A stretch of 64,000 nucleotides of DNA from Siphonodentalium dalli (Eukaryota > Mollusca > Scaphopoda > Gadilida > Siphonodentaliidae). The notes under the pieces were generated by a model. It made no database searches. It saw only the letters and a list, made by a program, of their open reading frames with translations, and was not told the origin of the DNA. Positions 25,005 to 37,294 of the stretch are shown here, piece after piece (the stretch's first letter is position 1; the number at the start of each line of letters is the position of its first letter). The stretch is taken from assembly GCA_032622095.1 (NCBI GenBank), contig CP136063.1, forward strand, positions 206,941,934-207,005,933, in the 5' to 3' direction. The position numbers were made by a program, and so were the translations under genes.

Positions 25005-26850
25005 CGTTATTTCGCTAAAATCCGGATTCAGAATCCGAAGCCGATTACGGGGACAGATTTTGAAATCCACGTGGTCTCCGAAACTATGTTTAATGTTCTC
25101 CCAGCGTCAAACATGGTTCATGTATTTGACACAGGTATCATTTGTATCTTATATGTATAAAGTTCGTGTTTGTTGTGAAATTCATGCTTTTCTTCTATGT
25201 ATATATACACGGCGCATAATTTGCTGCCAATCCGACATCCGACTTAATCGCATTTTTTTTTCAAGTCAAAGTGTGTTTATTGATGAGGGCAAGCATATCT
25301 AAACGTGACAGCTCTAGGCCTCCTGAATAAAATTCCGAAGATGTTGTGAAGAACACACGAAACTTGTCAGTTGAACAGGGACGTGACGACAGGGATTGGT
25401 TTGGTGTCCCGACCCCCACCCCGAACTTTGGTACAATTTGCTTAGCTGTGCAGTCATTCATACGTGAGGAAAATCAGGATTATTTTGACTAACTGTTCCA
25501 CATAATGATACGTACAAGCCAGCAAACGCAACAAACAAACCCGATTTTAAATAAATACATATACAAACTTATGACTAACTCGGGAGAGGGGGTGTCAAGT
25601 GATCTGTATATATGTTCAACTTGTTTTGGTAGTCATGTTGCTTTGCCATTACTAATTATTTATTTTTTCAGTGTAATAACATATGGGAGAGGGGGGTACC
25701 CTTAAATGAGTCAGCACTCGTCCCCCAATTCCTTTGTATGTATAAACAAATGTATGTGTTATATATCATGTGTTATCTAAATTTGACATATATTTGAAAT
25801 AAATATATCTAAACTAAACTTTGGTACATTCCAGCAGTCGTAAATTTCATGCATGACACAACATTAGTTGGACATTAATTTGACACCATATATAGGTTGG
25901 CATTGTTCTCATTGTTTGATTTTTTTCAACCAGTAAAAGTTGGTAATTTTCCAATCTTAGTGTTTGTCAGGTTGGATATTTCCAAGGGGAGCAAATGGAA
26001 TTCTGCGAACCTGTGAGATTGATGTTTGGTTCAATGGGGGTGAGGGGGGGGGGGGGGGGTGCAATTGCCCGGAAATTTGAGGAAACTTCTAGCCACGTCC
26101 CTAGAACATGTGTCTGTTGTCTATACAGAGACTATTGTGCAAAACGACCGCATTTAACGAAACAAAACATTTTAAACATGAAATTGCTACAAGACTAGAT
26201 GATAGTACATACGTGTATCTGATAATCCATCGATATCATATAATCCTACTATTTCTTGAATAAGAAGAAACATTATAATAACGAACACAGCAGAACACAT
26301 ATCCATGCATGTTCATATGAATTGAGTCAATGGTGACGTATCCGCCGAATTCGAAATCGACATTCGTTTGGGCGGTATTTTATGGATGGAATTATGAAAT
26401 GGACATATGAAAATGACAATCAACAATGATTTGCTTCGCCATCAACCGAAGTGCTCCCTCATCGTTACTATCAATAGTGTTATTATTTGGCTAATTTCAG
26501 TAATATTCTCCCAGTTTACATTCAATAAAACAAATTTGTCTCCGCATTTAAAATTCTTTGATATAGATCGTTTATATTCTGCAATAATTTGTACACAAGA
26601 GACGGATTCTTATGTTTTATTGTGTTTTTAAACTCCGAGATGGCGAAATCTCGGTTTGTTTACATTACGAACATTTGAGTCCGTAATCGGAATCCGAATC
26701 CAGATTCGGATTACCACGAGATTGAGATTACGTTCTGTTCGTTTACTGATTCTGCCAATTTCTGGTCTGTTCTTTTGCCGAACCAAGTCGTACGGGGACC
26801 AATCTGTAATCTGAATCCAGATTCTGAATCGGGATTTTAGCGAAATAACG
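25005..26850. mobile_element. Candidate element bounded by inverted repeats of about 50 bp
   Basis: The left end reads CGTTATTTCGCTAAAATCC and continues to 25,054. The right end (26,793-26,850) is its inverted copy, ending GGATTTTAGCGAAATAACG apart from a GGG for GGA change. The arms differ by several substitutions and small indels. A third related motif (CCGTAATCGGAATCCGAATCC) occurs near 26,680. No transposase is visible inside. It could be a decayed non-autonomous DNA transposon, or simply two dispersed copies in opposite orientation. Confidence 0.4.
25600..25815 (+). mobile_element. Possible non-LTR retrotransposon 3' end
   Basis: The segment holds GGGAGAGG near 25,684, a mixed stretch with GTCCCCCAATTCC, and an AATAAATATATCTAAAC end near 25,800. 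This order (GGGAGAGGG box, CCCC box, AATAAA-like end followed by TAAAC) parallels the 3'UTR of the retrotransposon at 61,857-62,272. No reverse transcriptase remains upstream. Confidence 0.35.
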
Positions 26851-28658
26851 CCTCTGGAGATCCGTGAACTCGATCACCGTTTACGCGAACTAAGTACAAA
26901 GGTCATTCTTTACATTTTCACGTCGAAGCTACTGCACAACATCGATGAGTATTAAACAAAACAATGATATTGTCCATATCAGATTAATTAAAAAAGGTGT
27001 GAGAATGAACCATCAATGGGAAGAAGTAATCCATTGCCGAAACAATGTCTTAATCGTGTCACAAAATAGATTTGTATACCTTATTTCTTGAATAATTTCC
27101 ATGTTTACGATTTCAATCGTTTGGTGAGCCCCTGTTGGTCATTCTCTGAGTGTATGTTATTTGTCTCCAAATAGGCTAGCATCTCAGCATACTTATATGT
27201 TGAACTCAGAAGTTATAACAAGATGAAAGGCATGTATACGGTATGCATTTTGAAATCCAGTATTATTTCTGCAAGAACTCGTACAACGGTTTCGAACACC
27301 ACGTACTTAGGTTAAGCAAACATGTTTAATAACACGCACACCGGTTTTCAATATTAGAAATAAATATTAGCTCCTCCATAAAATGGGCGACATAGAGTAT
27401 ACCTAAGGGGTTTCAGTAACATAATTTACACAGTAACTAAACTGTTGGCTAATTAATCTGAATTAATACACATATTATGGAACCAACGTGTATGTTTGTG
27501 TCCGCGTATAAGATGTACAGCAAGACATAAGACAGGCGCCTACGTTCCGCGCTGTATCCGCGCTATGGTATACGAGTGTTATGCTGTATATAAAAGAAAA
27601 CCATAGTCAGAAATGGTAACGCGCTCAAGATCATATATTATATATCCATGATTGTAATTATAGATTATAAAATATATTGGTTTCGCGAATGACCAACTCA
27701 GAATTCCGTTAAAATAACAATAACGAACCGGCGGCCGACTCGGCCGTCTCCGACCACAACCATCAGTAGGCTGCAGAACGAATAATATCTATAAAAGTTT
27801 AAATATAAGACTTACAAATTGTCTTTTTCATTTCTTTTATTTATAATTGACATAGCTTGTCACAAAAAAAAAAAAATCAACATTATTGACATGATAATGT
27901 AAAGGACAATAAACGAAATTGAAATTCCCAACTACACCTTTTACCGGACTCGGCCTCCTGGTCGCGCAGTTCGACTTTTAAACCGGAAAAAACAATTATC
28001 TATAAATAAAATGCCCATCGTACCACAGCTTTCTAGAATTTGGAGAACAGTATACACGCGGCGCGCGCTAATAAGTTGTGCATATACTTTTTTGTCCATA
28101 TATAATAGTATTGCATTCACAGAGATTATATTTCAGATCAAAGTCTGAGTGTGGTATAATCACATTGAGTTTTTATACGATTCTATTCGTGGGTTTCATT
28201 CTGCGCACGTGTGTATGCTAAAGGAAGGATGCAGAATAATGCTCCAAAATATCACAAGTTTCTTTTGGCTGTTCATTTGGGGAAATAAAACTATGTGCAT
28301 AATACAGTTATCTTCTTGTTCGTGCGTTTGTAACACTTCGCTGACCTTACACAACAGAACGATTCTTCTCTTTACAGATAGATGAATTCCGAACCATGCA
28401 TACATGACGTTATTGTCCGACTAATTTAGATAGCTTACGATCAGCGATCGACCACACGTGTAATAATCACCCGGACACAACGTTGTGTTACTTGCCAATT
28501 CGGGTTTTATATTTTGGAGAAGAAAATGTTACAATGGTGATAACTATATATGATGTGATGTCGTGTTACAGTCGGGGTGATATAGCGCATTCGAGCAAAA
28601 AAAATAAAATCGGCGCCGCGTGAAATATTTTACACTCTCAGTAACTCGGCACAGCAAA
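26851..28658. other. Non-coding stretch; nothing recognised
   Basis: AT-rich DNA with scattered stops and no convincing exon or element boundary. A short GGCCGACTCGGCC-type GC-rich motif occurs near 27,731 and a poly-A tract near 27,864. Confidence 0.4.
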
Positions 28659-28940
28659 GTTATCCCCAGTACTACTAATAGCCGATCGCACCCGACCGCA
28701 CCTCCCATGGGGTCCGAGCGAGATTGGGCATGCATTATCGTGCAGAATAGGTATGTATGTACCAAAGTTCCAATCCCCAAGTTAGGGGTTAACAGTTCCG
28801 TTTCCACTCAACTTATTGCCTTGGGGATTGGAACGTTGGTACATACATATATATTATGCACGATAGCGCATGTCTCATCTCACTTGGACCCCTGGGGAGG
28901 GGCGGGACGGTGCGATCGGCTTTTAGTAGGACCGTTATCT
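28659..28940. mobile_element. Inverted-repeat element related to the 58-kb repeat
   Basis: Arms of about 110-120 bp (about 28,668-28,780 and 28,816-28,931) face each other across a loop of roughly 35 bp. Inner ends are GTTCCAATCCCCAAG and its inverted partner CTTGGGGATTGGAAC. Outer parts share AGCCGATCGCACC. The same motifs (GACCGATCGAGATGG-like, ATCGTGCATAATA-like, GTACCAAAGTTCCAATCC) recur at 58,140-59,090, so both loci belong to one dispersed family. No coding capacity is visible. Confidence 0.65.
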
Positions 28941-30064
28941 CCTAATTTATAACTTGTATTGTAATTGGGTTAAACTTTCTCATAGTTTCAGACTTGAATA
29001 ACAACAAGGCATGGGTTATTAAACACCGAGTGATCGAACGAACGTGGCAGGCATATCAATTATTATTTTGTATATACCTTACGAGTTTTGAATGTCGTAA
29101 AGACACATCTTACCCGAGCCGTAATTCATAACGATGTTGATATTAATCGTAAGATCTACTAGATTCAAATGCGGGTCGCCTTATGTACAGCAGTATTTGA
29201 AACACAAATTATATTTAATGTAATCTGCATGCTATATAACAACACTAGTCGGTTGGTGGCGAGCTATAATTCGTGCAATATATGTTATAGATGGGTTTTC
29301 AACTAACATGGACCAATGAGCCATCAAATTTCGTCAGCAGGATTTACTTTCCAAAACATTACATCGGAATGCGCTTGGTATCCAAAACCGTTATGCGTGG
29401 TTTAAACCATTTTTGAGTAACCGTTGTACGAGTTCATTCCGAGCTTAAACCCTCGAGTTGATTATAACGGGATTTCGTCGGTGCCCCACTTTCACTCGTA
29501 ACGATGGGCATGTGAATATCGAGGAGGATGTTTTTGCTGTACAATATGGGTGGCAGTTTTTATCCAGGTCAACAGACGACTGTGTGAAGTTCCATTGAAC
29601 AAGAAAATATACTTGAGTCGGAGGAATATTTTACATTTAATCAGCCCATATACAAACAAATTTGATTAAAAACTGGATATTTGACGATCCTACAATAGAA
29701 CCATTATATATCTACACAATGAACTCGGAAAATATTTGAATTATGGCACATTTCATGGGTATATTTCATGAAGATTACACTTACCGTCCGTCATCCTTAA
29801 CCGTTGTTCGAGTTCTTAACCGGTAATCGAGTTCACGGATCTCCAGTGTGATGGTAGGGAGTGACGCGACGAACACTGCTACAATGGAGGTATTTAGAAC
29901 GCTAGCTATGGTGCAATTTATATGGCGCAGAGGTGACTGATGATTACAAACAGACATAAATATAGTGTTGTGTCTGCCTGCCACATATTCACTAGTATCC
30001 TACTGATATTCACGGGAGAGCGATCAATTCAATGTAAGTGATTCCTAGAGGATATGAAATGAGT
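28941..30064. other. Non-coding stretch; nothing recognised
   Basis: No exon-like open frame. Weakly similar motifs around CGTTGTACGAGTTC (29,425) and CGTTGTTCGAGTTC (29,802) hint at further degenerate repeats. Confidence 0.35.
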
Positions 30065-30158
30065 GTCTCTCTCATATGGTATTTATGAAACGAGTCTTAC
30101 GATTTTCCGGAAAATATGATATTTGTGAGACGCCTTCATAAATATCATATGATAGAAA
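30065..30158. repeat. Imperfect palindrome
   Basis: CATATGGTATTTATGAA (30,073-30,089) pairs with TTCATAAATATCATATG (30,135-30,151), and the flanks pair imperfectly to 30,065/30,158. It is likely a small MITE or its relic. No target duplication was identified. Confidence 0.5.
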
Positions 30159-30691
30159 CACGAGTTTGATATCCTGTTTATCATATGACGTTTGTTTAAA
30201 GCATTTTGTCCAAAATAACCAATCTGTCACGACAGAGAATGGTTAAAGTGCAGGTAGTAATAATTAAGACCACCCGATATATGTTTATTAACCGCGCTTA
30301 ATCTGGTCAATGAAGTCCAGAGTGTTCAAAGAAATAACACCGCAGACGAAGCGGTTGCTAATTTTGCATCCGACGTCAATCAGAGCGTTAGCCCTCCTCT
30401 TTGCTAAGAATAGTCGGCCTATTTCGGAGAACTTCGGAAATGACGTCACAAGTTGAAGACGTATTTCCCCCAGTGCGCGAATGTAAACAACGAATGTTTT
30501 AAAGATATGTTTCGATAAAACACACGTTTTCGAGTACTTTGCGTGTAATTTGGAGCCAGAATATGATTAAAGTTTTCTACACACTGTACATGCAGTGCTT
30601 TTCTTGTGAGTAGCAGCTATTGCATTCGTCAGATCGCAACCAAATGACGAAATACTGACATCAATGTGGGGAAAATGTGTTAGTTTATTCC

Positions 30692-30830
30692 ACAGGCCTT
30701 CTAATTTCTAAACAGTGATAATTGAGAGATAAATATTTTTGAATTAATTAGTCCTCTTACCGTAATATAGAGAATAGAAGTATTAAAATTTGTATTTATT
30801 AAGATATCAGTCACTGTTTAGAAGGCCTGT
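30692..30830. mobile_element. Short MITE with ACAGGCCTTCTAA termini
   Basis: The left end is ACAGGCCTTCTAATTTC followed by TAAACAGTGA. The right end is TCACTGTTTAGAAGGCCTGT. The left arm has a 7-nt insertion relative to the right. The interior is AT-rich and non-coding. No target duplication could be assigned. Confidence 0.55.
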
Positions 30831-32846
30831 ACACGTGGGTTCTTCAGAAATAAAAAAAAAAATCTTCGAACAACTGTACAGGCCTATTCACAGTACTGGA
30901 AGTTTGCTTTTGGTGTGTTCAGTTGCTCCCAAAAGCATCGTGAGTGAGTTTTCACTTGATGGCAATTTGAAATTAAGATCATTTAAATCCAGGTGTTGTC
31001 ACAAAATTATATTAAAAATGAAATGAAATACAATATATAGTGTTCTTAAATCACCCAATTGTACAACTTCAAGCGCATGACTACATGAGTTGGATCTTCA
31101 ACAGTGACCCGTCCATAGACCTACCCCTATTTCTGAGCATACCCTCTGATATTTCACCCTATGCATCTTCTTAGCAGGGTATGGGTGAAGGGGGGTACCG
31201 GTATATCATAGAGTGGGCCGCTAATTTGACAGGTTTGGGGGGGGGGGTCTCTGAAGAGGATCAAAGGATTGCGGCCAAGGTTGCCTCGGACTAATTGATC
31301 GCAGTATACCCGCTCCATTTAACTGATATATCCAGGATCCAGCAAATAGCCTGCATTAATTGTAAGCAGCTTTATACCACAACATTCTTCAAACTTTAGA
31401 TAGTGTTTGGCTCAAATTACAAATATAATGTTGTCTATGTAATTTACCCTTATTGCTCTTGGTTTAATATTGAAGATAGGTATAATTCTTTGTCAACTAT
31501 ATCAATTGACATGGCATGTAGTCAATATTTTCTTAACTGGTATGCATGATTTCACCCCTCCCTCTCTCTTAAAATTAAGTTTCTACATGTAGTAACTGGT
31601 GTTTGGGATTCGGGGTGGAGGGGCAGTAGTGGTGGGTATATGTTAAAATGATTGTATTCTCAGTTTTTGAATTAATTTCCCTGAAATTATAAGAAGTTTA
31701 TGTCCTCAGGTAAATAAATATTTAAAAAAAAATGGCACAGCACTTAATCTGCCAAACATTGGTATTTACATGTATATCAAATTCACGGGGCAATAATTAA
31801 GTTAAACATGTAGTGAGGCATCCACAGCTAAGCACTGTAAGTGCACGTAGCCATGTTCCTGTTTCAACCTCTCTGCATGCTGGTCACTAAAATAAGACTC
31901 ATTTAAATTCAAAAACCTTTGTATGACTATATTGTGGCAAATATGATTCAGTGGGTAATATATTGTGGCAAATATGATTCTTCATTTCAAGATCTCTCGC
32001 TCTCTATATATGTATATATATCAAGGAACTTCTAGCTCAATCTCATCAGCTATTTATCACGGTCATGCAATTACTATTTTCAGCATTATGTGTTAGAATA
32101 TCATGTACAGTGGTTCTGTCTCCAGTTTCCAGACATTAAGACCACCTGCAATTAACAGATTCGAACATCTTACAATGGGGATGGGGCATCAGTGCTAAAT
32201 TGAGTACTGGTCAGTACATACACCACATACCAATACATTAGTTATATAGCCGTATAATGTGTATAATTGTATATACGCCTAAAATGTTGGAAGCATCATG
32301 TATCAAATGTTAATCTCAAGGCCAAAGTCAAAATTATGTGTGGTTAATGTTTTCCTTACCTACTCTATTACCCCCCCCCCCCCACTAAAGTTTTGTCATG
32401 ATTTTCAAGAAATTTGTTCTCAATTTTGTATAAAAACATAAACTTCAGTGTCTCAATCTGAATGGGATTTTCTCTGTCAAAGCATTGTCACAGTTTATAC
32501 CAAGAAAATCAAAATTAGGCTGATCTAAATATTTTAGAAGACACGAAAATCCATATGAAAATGTCAAAGTATAATAACAAAATAATTAAAAAATACACAC
32601 AGACCGTACATTTTACATTTTGTGTTTTTCTTTGTCATGTAACACTAAATATGTTTCAGACTTAATAGTATCTGAAGTGAAACAGTGATGTGAATTAATT
32701 GTGTTGCCTTTTGTGGAGCAAAGAAAATCCTGAATTTAAACTAAACAAAACAAAACGAAATGGAAAATCCATTGTCTACCACTTACCTCTACAGGTATTC
32801 ATTTCTCAAAGTTCTCGTGAAGCTGTCAGTGAGACATAGATAGAAC
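30831..32846. other. Non-coding stretch with a small tandem duplication
   Basis: No gene recognised. TATTGTGGCAAATATGATTC is repeated at 31,930 and 31,961, a local duplication of about 31 bp. Homopolymer tracts of 12 G (31,236-31,247) and 13 C (32,371-32,383) are present. Confidence 0.4.
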
Positions 32847-32913
32847 TGCATGAGTGTCTGGATTTTGACTGAATTATCGCACGAGATTTGTTGGCGGAGC
32901 GATACCTCGAGTG
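32847..32913 (-). repeat. Inverted copy of the 34.4-kb hairpin element
   Basis: GCATGAGTGTCTGGATTTTG to GGCGGAGCGATACC is the reverse complement of 34,483-34,548, with one or two mismatches over about 65 bp. It is a partial, decayed member of the same family. Confidence 0.6.
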
Positions 32914-33178
32914 CTGAACGCGCAACAGGTCATAACTGCAGCCCCATAATTACATCGACGCGTCTCGGTTTCGGAAAGAAGAACGCGTAATGTTTTGGGC
33001 GCATTTGGACTCGCGCAGGATTGACTTAATAAATCATCATGTTTCAATATAAAGAGCCTCGTTGTTCCTGTTAACTTTGCCAAGGGCGCTATGGGATATT
33101 TTAGGCTGGTTTTGTCACGATACACTTTTCGATTTAAATACATTTACAAAAGTGGCTTTTTCGCTAAATGTATATAAA

Positions 33179-33232
33179 TATAAGGATTAACTGTCATGTG
33201 GAAAACAGTCCGCATGACAGTTAATCCTTATA
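33179..33232. repeat. Perfect 20-bp hairpin
   Basis: TATAAGGATTAACTGTCATG (33,179-33,198) is perfectly complementary to the segment at 33,213-33,232, around a 14-nt loop. It is not next to any open frame, so a terminator or regulatory role is not supported; a MITE relic is plausible. Confidence 0.7.
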
Positions 33233-33349
33233 CTAATCTGAATTATTGTAAAACGTGCGTATAATTCCCATATTCACAGAGAGATGAAATGCGCTCGAAT
33301 ATTTGTGATCTTATTGAGAACTTATAATTGACTGGTCAATCATTGCAGT

Positions 33350-33960
33350 TAAATTCAATTCAATTAAATTTATTGTATAACTCATCGTCGTATATTGACA
33401 TAATTGAGAGTAATATAATAAATACAATTAAAATATTATAAATTATTGCATTGCACATGCTTGGTGTACATTTAAAATATAAGTATAGTGTTTTTGACCA
33501 AATATATATACACGTGTATATAATAATTATATGTGTACATAATGTGTATATAGTCATTTCAATTTGTTTGTTAATTTTAAATGGGGGGGGGGGGGGGTAG
33601 GATAAAGAAACAAATCAAATGATGAATTATGATCCGCGGGATATGGACGTTATATTTTTGACTTTTTTAATATACAAAGCGAGGTTTACCAGTTTTCGTC
33701 TATTGCCACAATTAAACAATTCGGCTAGTTTAAATATGTTCGGTCTTCTGTAGTAATAGGGTTTCAAATATTTAAATCTCAGATCATTCAGTCATGGGCA
33801 GACTAGAATAACATGCAATTCATCCCCTAAAGCATATTTACACAAAGTACACACTCGTTCGTTGTATGGGGTATCTGTCCATGAGCCATTTCGACTGGCA
33901 GTCGGTGGTTTCTGGTACTAAATCTTATAAGAGGGACCACAACTTTATTAATAAGAGTTT
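33350..33960 (-). pseudogene. Non-LTR retrotransposon C-terminal fragment with 3' tail
   Basis: The minus strand encodes the C-terminal zinc-knuckle region common in CR1/L2/Jockey-type reverse transcriptase proteins. It reads STRNHRLPVE, then, after a frameshift near 33,865, RVCTLC followed by GDELHVILVCP and a downstream YYYRRPNIFKLAELFN helix, ending at TAA 33,627-33,629. The C-x2-C, H and C spacing fits the family. An in-frame TGA follows the VCP. The 3'UTR ends with AATAAATTTAATTGAATTGA at about 33,350, a short (ATTGA)n tail typical of such elements. The RT domain itself is missing (5' truncated). It contains a 15-G tract at 33,583-33,597. It is dead. Confidence 0.75.
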
Positions 33961-34140
33961 GCGATACCCGTCCGCCGGGATCGGTTACGGGCGAATCGGT
34001 GAACTTCGGGTCACGATCACTTGCGTACTTTCAATGCAGCACATACAACTATAGTGAGTTAGAACGGGTAGATGTGTCCCATTGATCGGTGATCTTTCAT
34101 TAAGGTTTTCTCACCGATAAGTACATGAATTCTATTAAAT
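33955..34140 (+). repeat. Dispersed repeat, copy 2 (first copy at 24,110-24,290)
   Basis: Same orientation as the first copy. It shares TTTGCGATAC, GATGTGTCCCATTGATCGG, GATCTTTCATTAA and AAGTACATGAATTCTA. It abuts the 5' truncation point of the retrotransposon fragment to its left. Confidence 0.55.
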
Positions 34141-34423
34141 AGCTGTCAGCTATACGCATTATCCTATTTATTGCAAGAAACATCTGCAAATCGCATCGAT
34201 AAAGTTGTCATTTATAAGACATATAAGTATTATGTTCAAACTCTCGAGGCGTTTTCTAGCACTTAGCTAACTACGGCAACCCAATCGTTTCACTGAAAAC
34301 TGTGTTGTCTCCAGTGGTGACAGCGGATACTCATTTGTTCGCCGCGTCCGGTTAATAATGTAGGATAATGGATCCTACACTACTTTGAATTCCAGGCAAT
34401 GAATTTTCACACTGTTAAAATTT

Positions 34424-34548
34424 GCACTCGATTTGTTGGCGGAATGCGATACCTCTCGTGCGGGACAGCGTCCCGCACTCGTGGTATCGCTCCGCCAACA
34501 AATCTCGTGCGATAATTCCGTCAAAATCCAGACACTCATGCGGCTCTA
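34424..34548. mobile_element. Hairpin element, GC-rich stem with 3-nt loop
   Basis: Arms 34,424-34,466 and 34,470-34,510 pair almost completely: GCACTCGATTTGTTGGCGGA on the left against TCCGCCAACAAATCTCGTGC on the right, closing on CGGGAC-AGC-GTCCCG. The repeat family extends to 34,548, because the inverted partial copy at 32,847-32,913 includes that flank. Confidence 0.7.
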
Positions 34549-34868
34549 TTTTTATTACATATCTCCATATCATAGTAAGTTGACTCATAGTCGTACATCT
34601 CCAGTACAGAAAATGTGAATTTAATTGAGTTTTAACACTGAATGAAATAGTTCCGTCGACAGATTGCACTAGTGCGATTCTGAGAATTATCACACGCCTG
34701 GAAACTTATGCGATCATGCGAATTACTTTGATAGATATGTAATAAATAATTATCCGTGTATATGTAGTTGTACTCTCGCGATCGAAATAAACGTACCGTG
34801 CCGATACGCTTATTTATTTCCAAGAAAAGTACGGTGCTTATATATTTGGGATCCTTACGATTTTTTAG

Positions 34869-36297
34869 CCGGGAAATTTGGTAGGGTTCTCTATTCCGAA
34901 GGTTCATTATTCCGAAGGTTCGCTATTCCGAAGGTTCATTATTCCGAAGGTTCGCTATTCCGAAGGTTCATTAATCCGAATGTTCGCTATTCCGAAGGTT
35001 TTCTATTCTGGGCGTATTTAACCAGAAATGAATGAAAATTTGCACCCCCACCACAAAAAAAAACACACGAGGAATGAAATAACTATTACGCTAGTATTCA
35101 CATATAGTACATATTTATACCCACTTCTAATTCCCAAATTGTTCCAGATGTCCGTTATTAATAGCAAGAAGTTTATCGTTTATTATGGAAAGTTGAAAAC
35201 ACGATTACTGAAATAAACTACATATAAGATATATAGATTTTCCGAACTGGCTATCTGTATTTGAAAGAAACATCAACATTAAAGGCCCACTTAATTTTCG
35301 AACACCCAGATCACATATATAACATATATACAATTGGAAATAGGAAGCTCTCTAACACTGTATTATCAGCTTATCCGGTGTAATAAACTGTGAACATGTT
35401 GTTTTTTTGAGTTAACGACGTGTTTTTGTGCTTAAGGTTCATCTGGTTTTGTTGCGCAAAGTGTATTACTTTCAATGGAGGGGGAATAACTCTATATTTT
35501 AAAGATAGTGTTATTCCCCTTCAATTGAAAATACATTAGGTTGGATTATGTTGCATTCTGGGAGCCATAACGGGGCGATCTTCTTATGGTTTAAGCTGTT
35601 TTCTATTTCTCTATGGACATCTTCTGATACAGACGTTTCAAATGGTGATGAACTATAGTGTTTTAATCATATTTCATGGCACAGATTGTTATTAAAACCT
35701 GATATCAAGGCACTATAAAAAAAATAGTCGGTGACTCGAAAATTAAGTGCATGGGCCTTAAAATTCAATACAAATTCACAATTGCAGTCATGTTCATCCC
35801 ATACCCGTCTATTCAACGACATTCTGCTACGCGGTACTCATTAAGAGTTATAGCCCCACTGTTTTAATCCGCCTTTAGTTGGCGTATTCTTGCCTCTACG
35901 ATTATTGAGATATATAACGTCATATATATACGTGATGACATTAAATCGTATGGAAACATAGCAATTGTGTGGGCTGCCTGACGTGAATATGTTTTGGGAA
36001 ATAACGTCATACGTAATGACATTTAATCTCAAGGAAACCCGCGAAGAAAAAAGTCGATCACATTTATTGTTTCAATGTTTTATGTTATTTCCTTCATTAA
36101 AAGAGTCTTCGTTATAAAGCACCCTCTCAATACTTTAGAATATAGAATTAACCTTGAAAATAAAAAAAATCTTCGGAAAAGCGAACCTTCGGAATAGAGA
36201 ACCTTCGGAATAGCGAACCTTCGGAATAGTGAACCTTCGGAATAGTGAACTTTCGGAATAGCGAACCTTCGGAATAGAGACATGTTCCCGGGAAATT
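34869..36297. mobile_element. Foldback-type element with tandem-repeat inverted ends and 10-bp direct repeat
   Basis: The left end (34,889-35,005) is about seven copies of a 16-bp repeat, ATTCCGAAGGTTCGCT with variants. The right end (36,173-36,280) is about seven copies of the same repeat inverted (CCTTCGGAATAGCGAA phase). Outside the ends lies CCGGGAAATT at 34,869-34,878 and again at 36,288-36,297, a perfect 10-bp direct repeat that looks like a target-site duplication. Long inverted ends made of short tandem repeats with a 9-10-bp duplication are the hallmark of foldback elements (Drosophila FB, sea-urchin TU type). No transposase is visible. The interior contains a separate TTAA-bounded MITE. 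Confidence 0.75.
35279..35761. mobile_element. TTAA-bounded MITE nested in the foldback element
   Basis: The left end is TTAAAGGCCCACTTAATTTT followed by CGA. The right end, read inverted, is TTAAGGCCCATGCACTTAAT followed by TTTCGA. The centre is itself palindromic: GGGGGAATAAC near 35,480 pairs with GTTATTCCCC near 35,510. TTAA at both outer ends suggests a piggyBac-like target preference. It is non-coding. Confidence 0.6.
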
Positions 36298-37294
36298 AAT
36301 AAACGTATACAAGTCACTAGCAAAAACCGAAGCAAAATGTGTATATTTTAAACAGAATTCGCCGACGAATTATAATAGCGCTGGGCTTCTCACATCTAAC
36401 AATGATTAAATATACTGAAGTTTTATTGAGAAATCGAAAATGAAAGTACAATCAGCCAACAGAGTGCATGCATGGACCTACAGTATATGACCCCGCTGCC
36501 ATCTGGACTGGTAACATGCATGGACGCGTCCGAATTTTGGGCGAATAGTTGGCTATTTACTTGAGTGATCGATTCCATTTTTAACCAACGAGGGGTAGGC
36601 CTAGGCCTATATTCATATGATATCGCATATGGTTATCATTGCGAACTCGAACAGGTCTAACAAATACACGTGTTCCGTACATTGGGGCCACGCAGGGTGC
36701 TAACTAGTATGAAGCGTATTTTGTTCTTTATAAATATTTAAATAAAAATGAATCGCTTTGGGTTGGCCGAATGTGCGTGTATCAATAATGTTGCGGCAAT
36801 GCTGGGTAGAAATAATATATTGATTGATCGTGATCCTCGCCAGCAGACCTTGTAAATTCCATGCGCGGACTTTTCAAATCTACGTATTTTGATCAGTAGC
36901 TGGTTTTTTTTTTAAATCACATGGCTCACAATAAAAATGGAAAATGTTTTCCGCGATAGGCATAAAAAAATACTCATTGAAACAAAACAAAAAATTAGCA
37001 GATAAATATGAAAAAAAAAGAATATGAAAATGAATTGGCTGAAGCGAATTTTTTTACGGAATAAAACAAAATTGTAAAGCCCCCATGCCTCAGAGGAATA
37101 TATCACAAAAATCACTGAAAAACGCCAAATCTTGTGATGCCAACTTGATGACAAAAGCTGCTCGAGAGAGAAATTAGGTAAACAACAGAGGGACGGTGAT
37201 TGTCCATAAAGCCCCACAAACAGTACAAATAATGTTCAGATATTGTACTTATACTACATAGGGCTAATATTTATAATGGCCAACAAATGTGGAC
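36298..37294. other. Non-coding stretch; nothing recognised
   Basis: An antisense open frame at 36,912-37,217 is rich in Phe/Ile because of A/T runs and shows no family signature. Confidence 0.35.

Noticed and set aside
36912-37217. 101-codon antisense open frame rich in Phe and Ile
   Set aside because: Composition reflects A/T runs; no motif, splice site or family resemblance.
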